A DNA stretch of 64,000 bases from Planctomycetia bacterium (lineage in GTDB: Bacteria; Planctomycetota; Planctomycetia; Pirellulales; UBA1268). Where the stretch lies: assembly GCA_026401035.1 (NCBI GenBank), contig JAPLNR010000060.1:1-64000 (forward strand), in the 5' to 3' direction. Below, piece by piece: positions 7,728 to 17,112 of this stretch. Position 1 is the stretch's first letter. Every line of letters begins with the position of its first letter. The notes below the pieces were generated by a model, which was given only the letters and a program-made list of their open reading frames with translations, did not search any database and was not told where the DNA came from. The position numbers and the translations under genes were made by a program.

Positions 7728-8735
7728 GTGACAGCGCGAATCGTGGCGGGCATCGACTTGGGCGGCACCGCCGTCAACTACACGTTCCTGGACGAGCGGG
7801 GGCAATTCCTGATCGACGGACTCTGCGAGCATCCCGCCCGCAGCGTCGAGGGTCCCGACATCTGCCTCGCGCAGATCGCCGACGGACTGGCGCTGGCGGC
7901 TGCCCACGCCAATGTTCGCATGGCTGATGTCGTCGCCATCGGCCTCGACACTCCCGGCCCGGCCAGCGCCACGGGCGTGCTCAGCCGGCGCGGCTCGACC
8001 AACTTCGTGCATCCGCAGTGGGCGGGCTATGACATCCGGGCAGGGCTCGAGCGGAAAATCGGCCTGCCGGTGAGCTACCTCAACGATGGCAACGCGGCCG
8101 CTCTCTGGGGCCACGTGTCGATCTTCGGCTCGGAAAACGCGGCCACGAGCGTCTCCGCGATCATCGGGACCGGACTCGGGGGCGGCGTGATCACGGCGGG
8201 CAAGGCGATCGTCGGCCGCAACGGATTCGGCGGCGAACTGGGCCACGTGCTGATTCCGTACGGCCTGATCCGGGGCATCGACGGCCTCGTGCCGACGTGC
8301 AACTGCGGTCGGATCGGCGACCTCGAGTCGCTCTGCTCACTGACGGCGATCCGACAGTCGCTGCTGCCGTATTTCCTGCGGCGCGAACCCGGCCACGAAC
8401 TCGCAAAACATGACGTCGGCCAAGCCGCAAAACTTGTCCGTGGGCTGGCGGAGCAGAGCGATCCACTCTGCCGAGAGATCTTCCGTGTGCAGGCCCACGC
8501 CCTGGGCCTGTTCTTCGACGAAATGATCAACGTCTTCGACCCCGACGCGCTCATCGTCGGCGGCGGGGCGGTCGAGACCGGGGCTGAATTCCGCCGCTGG
8601 TTCATCGACGAAATCCGCGCCGGCATGCCACTGCAGCGCGAGGAACAGGCCAGCATCCAACTGCACGTGATCCCAAACGGCGACACGGCCGGCGCCCGTG
8701 GCGCAGCGCTCGATGCGGTGAAACTCGTCCGCTGA
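7728..8735 (+). CDS. ROK-family sugar kinase (glucokinase-like)
   Basis: The protein has 335 residues from a GTG at 7728, preceded by a strong Shine-Dalgarno (AAGGGGAG). The phosphate-binding GIDLGGTAVNYTF is at residues 8-20, the catalytic-type NDGNAAALWG is near 110-120, and GTGLGGG and the ELGH motif complete the ROK actin-like fold. The zinc motif normally CxCGxxGCxE appears as CNCGRIGDLES, so the third cysteine is missing, as in some divergent ROK kinases. The likely activity is ATP-dependent phosphorylation of a hexose, but the substrate cannot be read. There is no fused DNA-binding domain, so it is an enzyme rather than a ROK repressor. Confidence 0.85.
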   Translation: MTARIVAGIDLGGTAVNYTFLDERGQFLIDGLCEHPARSVEGPDICLAQIADGLALAAAHANVRMADVVAIGLDTPGPASATGVLSRRGSTNFVHPQWAGYDIRAGLERKIGLPVSYLNDGNAAALWGHVSIFGSENAATSVSAIIGTGLGGGVITAGKAIVGRNGFGGELGHVLIPYGLIRGIDGLVPTCNCGRIGDLESLCSLTAIRQSLLPYFLRREPGHELAKHDVGQAAKLVRGLAEQSDPLCREIFRVQAHALGLFFDEMINVFDPDALIVGGGAVETGAEFRRWFIDEIRAGMPLQREEQASIQLHVIPNGDTAGARGAALDAVKLVR

Positions 8736-8851
8736 TCGCTTCAAGAGCGTTGCGGCGTGCCGGTGATTCTGGAGGCCGGCAGGGATTGACGGCTGCCTTG
8801 CAGCCGGGATCCCAGGATCCCAGGATCTTGGATGGCTTTTTCCAGGAATAT

Positions 8852-9982
8852 TCAGGCAACACGGTCGAGGACGGGCAGCACGGGCAGGCCGTTGGCGCCC
8901 AGCGTGCTTCCGAGAGCGGGCTGCGGCACGGCATGCCCCGGCAGGGCCGCAGGCCCCCGCTTCGGCTTGGGCGGCCCCAGCAGCATCAGCCGTGCCGTGG
9001 CCAGCAGGCCGCCGAGCGACCTAAACGTGGCCTCGACAGCGGCCGGCTCGTAGCCGCAGTGCACCATGCAGTCTTGGCACTTCGGGTTGCCGCTCGCCCG
9101 GCCGTAGGCATCCCAATTGGTTTCCTCCATCAACTCGCGAAACGTCGTCGCATAACTTTCGTCGAGCAGATAGCAAGGGCGTTGCCAGCCAAAGAGGTTG
9201 TAGGTGGGCGTGCCCCAGGGACGACATTCGAGATCCCAGGCTCCCTTGAGAAACTCGAGGAACACCGGCGACTGGTTGAATTTCCAGCGGGCGGGCGCGT
9301 TGTCGAGGATTCTGCGGAAGAGCGACTGGCTCCGCTCGCGCCGCAGGAAGTGCTCCTGATCGGGCGCCTTGGCGTAGGAATAGCCGGGGGAGATCATCAT
9401 TCCCTCGACGCCGAGGGCCATCACCTCGTCGAAAAACCTCCGATACCGCTCGGGATTCGCATCGGTGAAGAGCGTGGAATTCGTCGTGACGCGAAAGCCC
9501 GCCTTGCGGGCGGCGCGGATCGCCGACACGGCCATGTCGAAGATCCCATCGCGACAAACGGCCGCATCGTGCTCCTCCCGCGGCCCATCCAAGTGCACGG
9601 AGAAGGCGAGGTAGGGCGAGGGCGTGAAATGAGGCAGCATCTCCTCGAGCTTGATCGCATTCGTGCAGAGATAGAGATACCGTTTGCGGGCCACGATGCC
9701 GGCCACGATCTGCTCGATCTGCGGATGCAGGAGCGGCTCGCCGCCGGGAATCGAGACCATCGGGGCGCCGCATTCGTCGACCGCCTGAAAGCACTGCTCG
9801 GGCGTGAGGTTCGACCGCAGCACTTCGGCCGGGTGTTGAATCTTGCCGCATCCGCCGCAGGCGAGATTGCAGCGAAAGAGCGGCTCGAGCATGAGCACGA
9901 GCGGATACCGGTCATTGCCCCGCAACCGCTGCACGGCCACGTGCCGCAGCACCGCCATCATCTGTCCGACTGGCACACTCAT
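8852..9982 (-). CDS. hpnH: HpnH, radical SAM adenosylhopane synthase
   Basis: The 376-residue protein starts at ATG 9982, overlapping the shc stop by 4 bp (ATGA). The radical SAM cluster motif CNLACGGC (C38, C42, C45) is followed by the GGEPLLHP motif and, near the C terminus, a further cysteine-rich stretch ([12 protein letters not shown]) typical of HpnH. The enzyme attaches the 5'-deoxyadenosyl group to diploptene, giving adenosylhopane, the first step to extended C35 hopanoids. It is directly downstream of and coupled to squalene-hopene cyclase. The C-terminal 45 or so residues are proline-rich and poorly conserved. No other hpn genes lie nearby. Confidence 0.92.
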   Translation of the reverse strand: MSVPVGQMMAVLRHVAVQRLRGNDRYPLVLMLEPLFRCNLACGGCGKIQHPAEVLRSNLTPEQCFQAVDECGAPMVSIPGGEPLLHPQIEQIVAGIVARKRYLYLCTNAIKLEEMLPHFTPSPYLAFSVHLDGPREEHDAAVCRDGIFDMAVSAIRAARKAGFRVTTNSTLFTDANPERYRRFFDEVMALGVEGMMISPGYSYAKAPDQEHFLRRERSQSLFRRILDNAPARWKFNQSPVFLEFLKGAWDLECRPWGTPTYNLFGWQRPCYLLDESYATTFRELMEETNWDAYGRASGNPKCQDCMVHCGYEPAAVEATFRSLGGLLATARLMLLGPPKPKRGPAALPGHAVPQPALGSTLGANGLPVLPVLDRVA

Positions 9983-12207
9983 GCGACGCGCTCCCTGGCC
10001 CGGCAGTCCGCGATCCGGGGCGATTCCTTCTGGGCTGCACACCATCTCGCCAGCGCCATGAGCGGAAAATAGATCGGATAATAGTGGTAGCGGAGATAGA
10101 AGACCTTCGGGAAACCCGTGCCCGTGAACTCCGGCTCATGCCAAGAGCCATCGGAGCACTGCTGCCCGACGAGCCACTGCACGCCCCGCCGGGCCGCCGG
10201 CGAATCGTGCCGGCCTGCGGCCACGAGGCCTGCCAACGCCCAGGCCGTCTGCGATGCCGTGGGCGGCCCCTTGCCGGCCAGCCGTTCATCGGCATAGCTC
10301 GCGGGCGTTTCGCCCCAGCCGCCCCCCCGCTGCTGGTGATCGGCGAGCCATTCGGCGCCATTGGCCACCACCGGGTCGTCCGCGGGCACGCCCACCGCCC
10401 GCAGGCCCTCGATGGCCTGCCACGTGCCGTAGATGTAGTTGATGCCCCAGCGGCCATACCACGAACCATCGGCCCGCTGCTGGTCGCGCAGATACCGGAT
10501 TGCGCGATCGATGGCGGGATGCCCGACCCGAAGCCCGAGTTTCCCAAAGGCCTCGAGCACGCGGCCGGCGAGATCGGGCGAACTCGGATCAATCATGGCG
10601 TTGTGATCGGCGAACGGCACCTTGCAGAGCAATTCGAGGTTGTTGTCTCGATCAAACGCCCCCCACCCGCCGTCGGTGTTCTGCATGGCTTCGACCCAGG
10701 CCGTGGCCCGTTCCATGGCCGCCGCGGTGCGGGCCAGACGCTGCTGCATGGCCGGATCGGTCGACAGCGTCTGCTCAGCCGCCGCACGCCAAGTGGCCAG
10801 CGAGATCAGCACCATGGCCGTGTCGTCGACATCGGGATAGAAGCGATTTGCATACTGGAAACACCAGCCGGACGGCTCGGTCACGGCGGCGCTGCGGATC
10901 CAGTCGCCGGGCCCGCGCACTTCGTTGTCGAGCAGCCAGTCGACGGCGTCGTTCAGCTGCTTCGCGGCGGCAATGCCGCCCGCGACGTCGAGATTGCCGG
11001 CTGCTGTGAAGGCATCGGTGAGCGCCCGCAGCGTGATCGCCGTATCCCAGACGGGCGAGCGGCACGGCTCGACGCGGGTCGAACCATCCGGCTCGATCTC
11101 GACGAGCCTTGCCAGTTGCTGCCAACACTCCTGCACCTCGGGAGATGCATCCTCGCAGCCCAGCGACCGCAGCGCCACAATGCTCCAGACGATTGGCGGA
11201 AAGATCGCCCCCAGGCCGGCGCTGCCCTCGAACCGCTCGAGCATCCACCGGCGGCACTCGGCAACGGCACGGCTGCGCAACGGCCGAAAGCCGAGGGCAT
11301 CACAGACTTTTACGGCGCGATCGACACCGCGAAAGAGCCGCGCCCAGGCATCGTTGCCACCGGACTGCGGCGGCGAGCGGTGCAGGTCCTCCGGCCGAAA
11401 GAGTTCGGCGATACCGCGCTCGGGGTCGACGTGGCGAACCGGCTTGAAGGCCCAGATGAGCGACAGCGGCACGATCATCGTGCGTGACCAGGCGGAGACG
11501 CGATCAAGATTGATCGGGAACCAGCGGGGCAGGAGCACCATCTCCGGTGGCACCGCGGGACACGCCGCGTAGGACATCTGCCCGAGCAGCGCGAGATAGA
11601 ACCGTGTGAAACTGTTCACCGCCCACGGCCCGCCCGCCAACTCGATGGCCCGCCGCGCCCTGCGCAGCGGCTCTGCATTCCTGTCGTGGCCGGTGAGCTT
11701 GAGCGCGAGATACGCCTTGACGCTCGCGCTGACATCAACCGGCCCCCCCGGATAGATCGCCCAGCCGCCGGTCGGGAGTTGTTCCCGCAGGATGCGTTGG
11801 GCGGCGCCGGGAACGTGCGGCTCGTCGAGTTTGCCGGCCCAGGCGAGGATCAGGATGTATTCGCTTTCGAGGATCGTGTCGCCCTCGAGCGGTGCACGCC
11901 AATGGCCGTCGTCGGCCTGCCGGCTCCGCAGCCAATCGGCGGTGAGGCCCACGGCGTCGAGCACGGGCGACAGCCGATCCTGCGGTGCAGCAGCCCCCAC
12001 GATGTCGCGAACCACCGCCTGCAGGTCTCGAGTGCCCTGTCCGACAACCGCCTGCACCACGCTCGGCTTGGGAATGCCGGTCCCCGGGCCGCCGCGTGGG
12101 GCCAACTGTTCGGCCGACGGGTGCGATGCGACCGAATCGGTCGTTGTTGATTCCGCCAGGTTCGTTCCTGCGCCGCTTGATCCTGTGTAGCTCATAGAGG
12201 CATCCAT
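9979..12207 (-). CDS. shc: Squalene-hopene cyclase
   Basis: The protein has 742 residues. The N-terminal 55 or so are low-complexity and variable, then the two alpha/alpha-barrel domains begin ([20 protein letters not shown]). QW repeats are visible, e.g. [12 protein letters not shown] and [12 protein letters not shown], and the protonating DxDD motif occurs as YPDVDDTAM in domain 2. The enzyme cyclises squalene to hopene/diplopterol at the membrane. It is translationally coupled to hpnH. The squalene-making genes hpnC/D/E or sqs are not in this window. The start could also be the internal Met five codons in. Confidence 0.95.
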   Translation of the reverse strand: MDASMSYTGSSGAGTNLAESTTTDSVASHPSAEQLAPRGGPGTGIPKPSVVQAVVGQGTRDLQAVVRDIVGAAAPQDRLSPVLDAVGLTADWLRSRQADDGHWRAPLEGDTILESEYILILAWAGKLDEPHVPGAAQRILREQLPTGGWAIYPGGPVDVSASVKAYLALKLTGHDRNAEPLRRARRAIELAGGPWAVNSFTRFYLALLGQMSYAACPAVPPEMVLLPRWFPINLDRVSAWSRTMIVPLSLIWAFKPVRHVDPERGIAELFRPEDLHRSPPQSGGNDAWARLFRGVDRAVKVCDALGFRPLRSRAVAECRRWMLERFEGSAGLGAIFPPIVWSIVALRSLGCEDASPEVQECWQQLARLVEIEPDGSTRVEPCRSPVWDTAITLRALTDAFTAAGNLDVAGGIAAAKQLNDAVDWLLDNEVRGPGDWIRSAAVTEPSGWCFQYANRFYPDVDDTAMVLISLATWRAAAEQTLSTDPAMQQRLARTAAAMERATAWVEAMQNTDGGWGAFDRDNNLELLCKVPFADHNAMIDPSSPDLAGRVLEAFGKLGLRVGHPAIDRAIRYLRDQQRADGSWYGRWGINYIYGTWQAIEGLRAVGVPADDPVVANGAEWLADHQQRGGGWGETPASYADERLAGKGPPTASQTAWALAGLVAAGRHDSPAARRGVQWLVGQQCSDGSWHEPEFTGTGFPKVFYLRYHYYPIYFPLMALARWCAAQKESPRIADCRARERVA

Positions 12208-12385
12208 GCTCCAAGCCGCCGGGCTTCAAACCATGAGCCCGGTAAACAAAGCCCGCGGAGAATAGATAAACCCGGGGATACCGACAAGGGCGGACGTTCG
12301 ATAGACCCTTGAAAAAGCGCCGACGACGACGTTCGACCGTGCCCGAAACAGGCGCGGGTAACACTGCAGGAAATCTGGGCAGACT

Positions 12386-13582
12386 CTAACGCGCTGTCGG
12401 GGTTCTTTCCGACGCCGGCAGCATGACCGATACCCGCGTTCCTCCGCCCGGACGCGACTCGACCACCACGTGGCCACCGCTGGCCTCCGTGAATCGCCAC
12501 GCCTTCGACAGCCCCAGCCCGGCTCCGCGGCCAGCCTCGCGGCCACTAAAAAATGGATCGAAAGCCCGCCGCAGCGTGGCCGCATCCATGCCCCTGCCGT
12601 TGTCCGCCACGGCGATCTCGCACCACTCGCGGCCCACCACCGCGCCGGCAGCGGCCGCCATGAGCCCCGCCGACAGCGACACGCGACCACCTTCCTCGAC
12701 GGCCTCGATCGCGTTCACGGCGATCGCCCGCACCGCCTCCTCGGTCTGACTGCGATCGACATGAGCGCTGATCGGCGCCGGCGGCGGACTGTACTCGAGC
12801 CGCACGCCGCGGCCGGCCGCGGCGGCCTGGATGGAATCGATCACCGCGGCGACGAGGCCACCGACGTCCGTGTCGACAGGCTGGGCTTTCGGCGGCCGCG
12901 CAAACAGCATCAGTCCCCCGATCATGTCGCGGGCCCGAAAGGCCTGGTCGACGATCGTGGCCAGACGCCGGCGGCGTTCCGAATCCTTTTCCTCGAGCAG
13001 GAGCGCCTGAGCGCGGGTGGCGATGTTGGCCAGCGGATTATTGATCTCATGGCCGGCGCCGTACGCCAGTTCGCGCATCGCCTCGAGCCGGGCCTCGGCC
13101 AGGGCCTCGTCGAACCGGGCCACGAGTTGCTCGTGGGCGCGCATGCGTTCGATGGCCGACAAAAGCAGCAGCGCTTCCGACGATGGCTCCAGCGCTGAAT
13201 GAATCGCTGACTGAAGCGCTGCTTCGGCACCCGCCATTCCGCCGGCGACCGTGCAGCCCGGGGGAGGCCCCCCCACGACGAGGGTCGCTGCCAGGCGGCT
13301 CACGAGCGAATTCCCGGGGAGGCATCCAATCCGGCGTAAGCCAGTCGGTGCGGCAAAGGCTATCGACGCGACAGGGGCCAACGTCGCCAGCCGCCGCTGT
13401 CCCTCCAGCCAGGCCGCAACTACCGGGTCTCCACCGGCATACGACCACCAGAGAGCAGGGTCATCGCCCCCCGCGAGCACGGCCCGCGTCAGGCCCAGAC
13501 AGGCCTGACGCGGAACCGTGTATGCGATGTTGGACGTTGCTGCAGGCTGCACAAGGAGCCAGACACCGGAATCTTGCGACAC
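12386..13582 (-). CDS. Sensor histidine kinase, soluble
   Basis: The kinase core is clear: H-box GAGHEINNPLANI (phospho-His about residue 178), N-box AIAVNAIEAVEEGG, G1 VADNGRGMD, F-box FDPFFSGREAG and G2 GAGLGLSKAW. The N-terminal 140 residues are not recognised and contain no transmembrane segment, so this is probably a cytoplasmic sensor. The start is uncertain: GTG 13582 with GGAG nine bases upstream is favoured, because the longer frame to 13729 would overlap the upstream regulator gene. It lies 49 bp downstream of the response regulator 13632-14219, and the two probably form a two-component system. Confidence 0.88.
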   Translation of the reverse strand: MSQDSGVWLLVQPAATSNIAYTVPRQACLGLTRAVLAGGDDPALWWSYAGGDPVVAAWLEGQRRLATLAPVASIAFAAPTGLRRIGCLPGNSLVSRLAATLVVGGPPPGCTVAGGMAGAEAALQSAIHSALEPSSEALLLLSAIERMRAHEQLVARFDEALAEARLEAMRELAYGAGHEINNPLANIATRAQALLLEEKDSERRRRLATIVDQAFRARDMIGGLMLFARPPKAQPVDTDVGGLVAAVIDSIQAAAAGRGVRLEYSPPPAPISAHVDRSQTEEAVRAIAVNAIEAVEEGGRVSLSAGLMAAAAGAVVGREWCEIAVADNGRGMDAATLRRAFDPFFSGREAGRGAGLGLSKAWRFTEASGGHVVVESRPGGGTRVSVMLPASERTPTAR

Positions 13583-13631
13583 CGTCAAGCTCCACTCTGA
13601 GCAGTCGTTGCAGTCGGCGGGAATCGCCGAC

Positions 13632-14219
13632 TTACGAACCCGCGGCGACCGACTCAATATCCAAAAGACCGCAGATCCGGTCGACGAGCATTTCTGCCTC
13701 GAACGGCTTCTGCAGGAACTCGTTGGCACCGGATGCCTTGAGGTCCTCGATCTTGTCAGGCTCGCACATGCCGGAAATGCAGATGATCCGCACCTCGTCC
13801 ATGGTCGAGTCGCTGCGGACCCGCTGGCAGACTTCCTTGCCGTTGATATCCGGCAGCATGACGTCGAGCACGATCAGGTCGGGACGATAGTCCTTCACCA
13901 TCATGCCGGCATCGAAGCCGTTATTGACGCTGCGGGTCTCGAACCGGCCGTCCCGCTCGAGGACGTCCGTGATCAGTTCGACGAGATCCTGATCGTCGTC
14001 GACGACGAGAATCTTGCGGCGACCACTCTCGAGGGCATCGGTCGGAATGCCATTGTCCCGCATGAACAAAAACAACTGATCGCGGGGAATCCGGCGGAAC
14101 CGGCTGCCCGGAACCCGGAATCCCTTCAATTGTCCAGAGTCGAAGCAGCGAATGATCGTCTGCTGACTCACTTTGCAAATCTTGGCCGCTTCGCCGGTTG
14201 TATAGACGGTCTTCTGCAT
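13632..14219 (-). CDS. Response regulator with N-terminal excisionase/MerR-type HTH
   Basis: The protein has 195 residues from ATG 14219, with a purine-rich GAGGGTGG upstream. Residues 4-55 form a MerR/excisionase-like helix-turn-helix and wing (YTTGEAAKICKVSQQTIIRC, then GFRVPGSRFRRIP). Residues 68-190 are a receiver domain with the DDD acidic pocket (73-75), phospho-acceptor D119 (LIVLDVMLP) and the conserved K in LQKPFEAEM. The order HTH then receiver is the reverse of most response regulators, though it recurs in planctomycetes and deltaproteobacteria. The partner is probably the downstream kinase. Targets are unknown; the nearby shc-hpnH genes are only candidates. Confidence 0.88.
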   Translation of the reverse strand: MQKTVYTTGEAAKICKVSQQTIIRCFDSGQLKGFRVPGSRFRRIPRDQLFLFMRDNGIPTDALESGRRKILVVDDDQDLVELITDVLERDGRFETRSVNNGFDAGMMVKDYRPDLIVLDVMLPDINGKEVCQRVRSDSTMDEVRIICISGMCEPDKIEDLKASGANEFLQKPFEAEMLVDRICGLLDIESVAAGS

Positions 14220-14549
14220 CTGCTTAACCACCCTCTCCCTAGCCGTGGTGCAGCTAGTCAAAACGGAGCTCGGGGAAAGCCTTGTCCGCAAGGCAGCCCC
14301 GAACACCTAGGCCTCCTGATTGCCATCTTTGAACACAGCGATCGGCAGTTCACGGCATGAACGGCCGACCAAAGGTTCTGCGTCGCGATCCATGCCGACG
14401 CAATCCGGAAGGAATCCAAGCTCCGGGGGGACTGCGAAAGGAATCTAGTTCCTAAAACTCGCTGCCCTGCTTGCCATCCTTGCCCGATGCCCAACTGTAC
14501 AGCCAGCTTGCGCAGTGAGTCAATATCGATGTATTCGACGCAAACACCT
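14220..14549. other. Gene-free stretch upstream of the response regulator
   Basis: No frame here looks coding. It must hold the promoter of the regulator-kinase pair. A nested hairpin is visible at about 14270-14306 (CGGGG...CCCCG around GCCTTG...CAAGGC), and an imperfect palindrome GGAATCTAGTTCC lies at 14440-14452. Either could be a terminator for the upstream gene 14550-15158 or an operator; neither is proved. Confidence 0.4.
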
Positions 14550-15158
14550 TCACCGCAATGCCTTGGGTAAAAGCCCTGGAGCGGCAATTTCCAGCAACTC
14601 CACGGCAGGCTGGCCACCAAGGGAGATCTCGGCAACGCGTCCGAACGTATGGCCCTGGCGACCGGTGGACACCGCCGCGCCTGCAAAAAGCTGCTGCAAT
14701 CGCGGCCCGGGCTCGATCTCGAGCAACTGCACATCGTGCACGTCACGCAACAGATTCGCCTGGATCAGGATTCTGCCCAGCGGAATCTCCGCGGCGCGGA
14801 TGGCTGCCGCGGAGGCATCGTCGACCTGATCCAGATCGATTCGCACGATGCCGTACTGAACAACGCAACCATCCGGTCGCAGCAACAGGATCTCCCTCCC
14901 GTACCAGCCTCGGCAGCCTGCCGCACCGGCCGGTCCCGCTTTGCTTGCCACAACCCGCAGGCTCACCGGTGCTCCGTGAAACCCTTCCATCGCCACCGTC
15001 ATGTGGCTCCGGTGATCGAGCAGGCCACGGTAGGGCTCGGGCATTGAGGCGGACGGCACGGCTTGCAATCCGCCGAAGTCGTCGGCCTGCGGATAAAAAA
15101 GTCTGACCAGACGCTGTGCCCGCTGGACCGGATCATGATCGTCTTGGGTCGCGTCCAT
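14550..15158 (-). CDS. UbiC-like (chorismate-lyase-fold) orphan protein
   Basis: The protein has 202 residues from ATG 15158. The motifs RLVRLFYPQADDFGG, MPEPYRGLLDHRSHMTVAMEG, VQYGIVRIDLDQ, IPLGRILIQANLLRDVH and FGRVAEISLGGQPAVELLEI match the chorismate lyase/UTRA-like fold: the 'PLGRIL' loop and terminal 'VELLEI' strand are the UbiC hallmarks. I believe this is a planctomycete family with no assigned reaction. It starts 5 bp after the prenyl synthase gene stops, so the two are in one operon. A role in making or attaching an aromatic headgroup to a prenyl chain is an inference. Confidence 0.72.
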   Translation of the reverse strand: MDATQDDHDPVQRAQRLVRLFYPQADDFGGLQAVPSASMPEPYRGLLDHRSHMTVAMEGFHGAPVSLRVVASKAGPAGAAGCRGWYGREILLLRPDGCVVQYGIVRIDLDQVDDASAAAIRAAEIPLGRILIQANLLRDVHDVQLLEIEPGPRLQQLFAGAAVSTGRQGHTFGRVAEISLGGQPAVELLEIAAPGLLPKALR

Positions 15159-15162
15159 GCAG

Positions 15163-17013
15163 TCAGGATCGTGCCGCGAATTGCAGCGCCGCCTGCTCGG
15201 GCACCGCGAGGTCCAGAAGGAATTCAAGCACTTCGCGAAGCCTGCCGAGGCGGCAGCCGGCAACGGCTGCGGTCGCGCGTCGTCGTTCCTCCTCCACAAT
15301 CGTGGCGGCCCGCATAAAAACATCAGCCTGTTCGTACAGCCGCCGCGCCTCCGCCAACGCCGCCACTGCTTCCGCCTCGACGACCTGCTCACCACCGGCC
15401 AACCGGGCAAGTTCCACGAGCCGATCCACTGCGTCGGCCGGCAGCCGCTCCAACGCCAACGCCCACATGAGCGTCGGCCGACCGCCGAGCAGGTCGCCGG
15501 CGGCATGGCGATTGTTTTCCAGGTCGCCGCCCCAATCCTTCAGGTCGTTGAGCACCTGAAAGCCGGTGCCGACGTGCCGAGCATAGCGGTCGATGGCGGC
15601 CGCTTCGGCCGGCACGAGCCCGGCGAGGCGGATGCCCATCGCCACGGCCGCTTCAAATGCGGGCGCGGTCTTGAGCCCGTAGATGGTGAGTGATTCATCG
15701 GGCGAGAGCCGCTTGTCGCCGGCATCTCGCCACCACAATTCGGCCCCCTGGCCCTGGGCGAGCTTCACATGGGCGTCGGCAAGAATCGCCACGAGGTCCC
15801 GCTGACAGGCGGCATCGACGCCCGGCAGCGCAGTGACGATCTTATATCCCAGCCCCAGGAGGTAGTCGCCCGCGTTGATCGCGGACGGGATGCCGCGCTG
15901 CACGTGCAGCGTGGGCTGGCCATACCGCATCTGGTCGTCGTCCTCGATGTCGTCGTGCACGAGCGAGGCCTTGTGGAAGATCTCGATTGCCACGGCGGCC
16001 GCCTGCACCGCCTCCCGCGGCGCCGCGTCACGCTGCGGCCGATCGGCACGCACGGCATCGAAGGCCGCCAACGCGATGAAGGGCCGCAAAAACTTCCCGC
16101 CGCGCTTGAGAAAGTCGCCCGCCATGCCGGCGGTGGCCTCGAGCGGCTCGAACGCCTGATCGGCAACGCTGCTCAACCCGCCAAACGCTCCCGGTAATGC
16201 CAGCCGGTTCTCGAGACCGGCGAGCGACGGAGCCGAAAAAAAGTCGGCCGCCTCGCGTAACAGCGGCAGATAATCGCCCACCGGGGCCGACGCGCCGCCG
16301 GCCACGCCGAGCAGCCCCAGCACCCACTCCACGTCGATCGCCGCCGCAGCCGCAGCCTCCGCGCAGGAGCGGCCACCGCTGACACCGCTCGTCTGCGGCT
16401 CATACGGCACTGCCGCGATCGGCAGGGCAAAGGCGGGCAGCATCGCGAAGGCCTTTTCCAGATGGTCGAGCTTTGCGACTCCGAGAATGCCGTCGTACTG
16501 GCCGGTCAGCAGCGAGCCGATCGCCGGCACAGCCCGACCGGTCGATTCAACGACCCAGCCGCTGTCATGGGCCGCCGACCAGAGCGTGCCGATCGCACAA
16601 CTCGGGCCGCAGACCCGGGGCATCGATCCGGCCGGCGGTTCCGCACCGGCAGCCGTCGGCTCCGCCGCCACGGAGCAGTCGGGCAGCAGCAACAGACGGC
16701 GGCCAGACGGCCCCGCGCTCAGCCGCGTTCGCCAGTATTCAGACACGATCGTGACCATCGTCCAGCCAATGTGATCCGGCCGGGCCGCCGCGCGGGCCAC
16801 GAGTGCCGCGGCCTGGGCCCGCAGGCCGGCCGCGGTCTTGGCAGCCGGCGGCATGCCGCCTGATCGCCATGAAGCGACGAGATCCGAGGCCATTGCGCGG
16901 AGCCGCTCGCGCAGGGGTTTGGAATCGGGGCAGGACAGCCCCGCGGAATCGCTGACCGCAGGACGGGAAGCCGGCGCCGGCACTGAACCCCGCGCTACGG
17001 TGGGATGGCTCAC
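15163..17013 (-). CDS. DUF116-like domain fused to a polyprenyl (geranylgeranyl-type) diphosphate synthase
   Basis: The protein has 616 residues. Residues 60-205 resemble DUF116, a cysteine-containing family: LPDC (C113), CGPSCAIG (C135, C139), then QYDGILGVAKLDHLEKAF. Residues 285-600 are an all-trans isoprenyl diphosphate synthase with first aspartate-rich motif LVHDDIEDD (354-359), GKFLRP substrate loop, and second motif NDLKD (489-493), where Asn replaces the first Asp. It condenses IPP with allylic diphosphates; chain length cannot be read reliably. The fusion is unusual and points to a specialised isoprenoid. It is followed by the UbiC-like gene and preceded by the radical SAM gene on the same strand. 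Confidence 0.85.
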   Translation of the reverse strand: MSHPTVARGSVPAPASRPAVSDSAGLSCPDSKPLRERLRAMASDLVASWRSGGMPPAAKTAAGLRAQAAALVARAAARPDHIGWTMVTIVSEYWRTRLSAGPSGRRLLLLPDCSVAAEPTAAGAEPPAGSMPRVCGPSCAIGTLWSAAHDSGWVVESTGRAVPAIGSLLTGQYDGILGVAKLDHLEKAFAMLPAFALPIAAVPYEPQTSGVSGGRSCAEAAAAAAIDVEWVLGLLGVAGGASAPVGDYLPLLREAADFFSAPSLAGLENRLALPGAFGGLSSVADQAFEPLEATAGMAGDFLKRGGKFLRPFIALAAFDAVRADRPQRDAAPREAVQAAAVAIEIFHKASLVHDDIEDDDQMRYGQPTLHVQRGIPSAINAGDYLLGLGYKIVTALPGVDAACQRDLVAILADAHVKLAQGQGAELWWRDAGDKRLSPDESLTIYGLKTAPAFEAAVAMGIRLAGLVPAEAAAIDRYARHVGTGFQVLNDLKDWGGDLENNRHAAGDLLGGRPTLMWALALERLPADAVDRLVELARLAGGEQVVEAEAVAALAEARRLYEQADVFMRAATIVEEERRRATAAVAGCRLGRLREVLEFLLDLAVPEQAALQFAARS

Positions 17014-17112
17014 GGAAGGAATCTCGCGGTGTCTGTTCGGGAAAATCGGTGCCAGCCAAGTTTAGGCCGATTCGTCGCAGAGTGTAGCGACGATGCCTGA
17101 AACCGCTGGAAA

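Noticed and set aside
8750-10072. 440-codon plus-strand frame opposite hpnH
   Set aside because: It is Arg/Gly/His-rich without domains and lies fully antisense to hpnH and the end of shc, whose motifs are intact.
14258-14746. Minus-strand frame of 162 codons upstream of the response regulator
   Set aside because: Its overlap with the UbiC-like gene, its composition and the absence of motifs make it a shadow.
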